A stretch of DNA of 16,228 nt. Origin: an uncultured Clostridia bacterium (GTDB lineage Bacteria; Bacillota; Clostridia; Oscillospirales; CAG-272). A program made the translations under genes and the position numbers. Under the pieces are notes generated by a model. The model worked only from the letters and a program-made list of their open reading frames with translations, searched no databases and was not told the DNA's origin. Shown piece after piece: positions 15,880-16,228 of this stretch (the first letter of the stretch is position 1; the number at the start of each line of letters is the position of its first letter). The stretch lies in the NCBI GenBank assembly GCA_904502055.1, contig CAJGDZ010000021.1, positions 1-16,228 of the forward strand, written 5' to 3'.

Positions 15880-15909
15880 ATTATACACCCTCACCCCCTT
15901 CCCTGTCAA
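15880..15909 (-). promoter_or_regulatory. Sigma-A promoter of mgtE
   Basis: On the minus strand, TTGACA (15904-15909) and TATAAT (15880-15885) are separated by 18 bp of G-rich DNA. Both hexamers are perfect. Transcription should start near 15873, leaving a leader of about 28 bases that contains the AGGAGG ribosome site. The roughly 100 bp upstream (15910-16009) holds only AT-rich DNA and a small hairpin, GATTGA/TCAATC at 15975-15990. Confidence 0.82.
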
Positions 15910-16009
15910 GCAAAACTTTCCTCTCCCACTCTTTCAAATTTTGATTTATCGGTGTGTTTGTTTTGGCAAACAAGATTGATTTTTTCAATCCCATAACGTT
16001 CTTTAACCT

Positions 16010-16228
16010 CATCCACCGCTACACGCGGTCCCCCTTCCCCAAAGGGGAAGGCTTCCGATCGTGCTTGCGCAAAAAAAAGGGCTACAAAGACATTTGGTTT
16101 GAGAAAATCAATAAAATCAATGTTTTTACGCATTTGTCCGCAAAATCTTGGTGGAAACATTCGATAAAGGCAGGGACAAGAGCAAGCCTTCCCCTTTGGG
16201 GAAGGGGGACCGCGTGTAGCGGTGGATG
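16010..16228. repeat. Inverted-repeat element with 45-bp perfect arms, cut by window end
   Basis: Arms 16010-16054 and 16184-16228 are perfect inverted copies over 45 bp, with 129 bp of AT-rich DNA between. Each arm holds a hairpin (CCTTCCCC-aaa-GGGGAAGG type) next to a second mini-hairpin (ACCGCGTG..GCGGT) and then GGATG. This is the same modular order as the block at 14-230, though with different bases. The second arm reaches the end of the window, so the true boundaries are unknown. An 84-codon open frame crossing it (minus strand) translates repeat DNA and is not called a gene. It is probably a MITE-like or REP-like element. Confidence 0.75.

Noticed and set aside
15846..15909. M-box magnesium riboswitch upstream of mgtE
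   Set aside because: The predicted leader is about 28 bases, too short for an M-box, and no such fold was seen in the adjoining sequence.
15906..16160. Minus-strand 84-codon frame next to mgtE
   Set aside because: It translates the inverted repeat (FPFGEGGPRVAVDE is a typical repeat-derived peptide) and has no ribosome site or known domain.

Overview
The window looks like the chromosome of a Gram-positive, probably gut-associated anaerobe of the Clostridia. The reasons are consensus sigma-A promoters (TTGACA / TATAAT), strong AGGAGG-type ribosome sites, compact hairpin-plus-T terminators, a BspA-type leucine-rich repeat module, an MgtE transporter with CBS domains, and the composite palindromic intergenic repeats common in such genomes. 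The exact genus cannot be read from the sequence.

Layout. 14-230: composite palindromic repeat block with no gene. 276-746 (minus): small putative lipoprotein, DUF4358-like. 892-4755, 5021-9838 and 10109-13951 (all plus): three tandem paralogues of 1287, 1605 and 1280 residues. They are secreted multidomain glycoside hydrolases. The shared order is signal peptide, concanavalin/LamG-like domain, a conserved module of unknown function, a DNRLRE/CBM96-like carbohydrate-binding domain, and an agarase-like (GH50-like, clan GH-A) TIM barrel that keeps both catalytic glutamates. The middle copy has an extra N-terminal block with a second concanavalin-like domain and a BspA-type LRR. Each copy has its own promoter and intrinsic terminator, so this is an array of independent units rather than an operon. 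13998-14437: intergenic DNA dominated by a very large nested palindrome. 14481-15845 (minus): mgtE, a Mg2+ transporter/channel converging on the array. 16010-16228: a second inverted-repeat element, cut by the window edge.

Working together. The three large enzymes probably attack related but not identical glycans outside the cell. They lack any visible wall anchor (no LPXTG tail, SLH or dockerin), and there is no transporter, regulator or other polysaccharide enzyme in the window. Downstream sugar uptake must be encoded elsewhere. mgtE and the small lipoprotein look like unrelated neighbours. The points most worth following are the tandem triplication of an unusual domain architecture, the LRR module of the middle copy that seems split by an inserted domain, the long leader of the third copy, and the nested palindrome between the array and mgtE.
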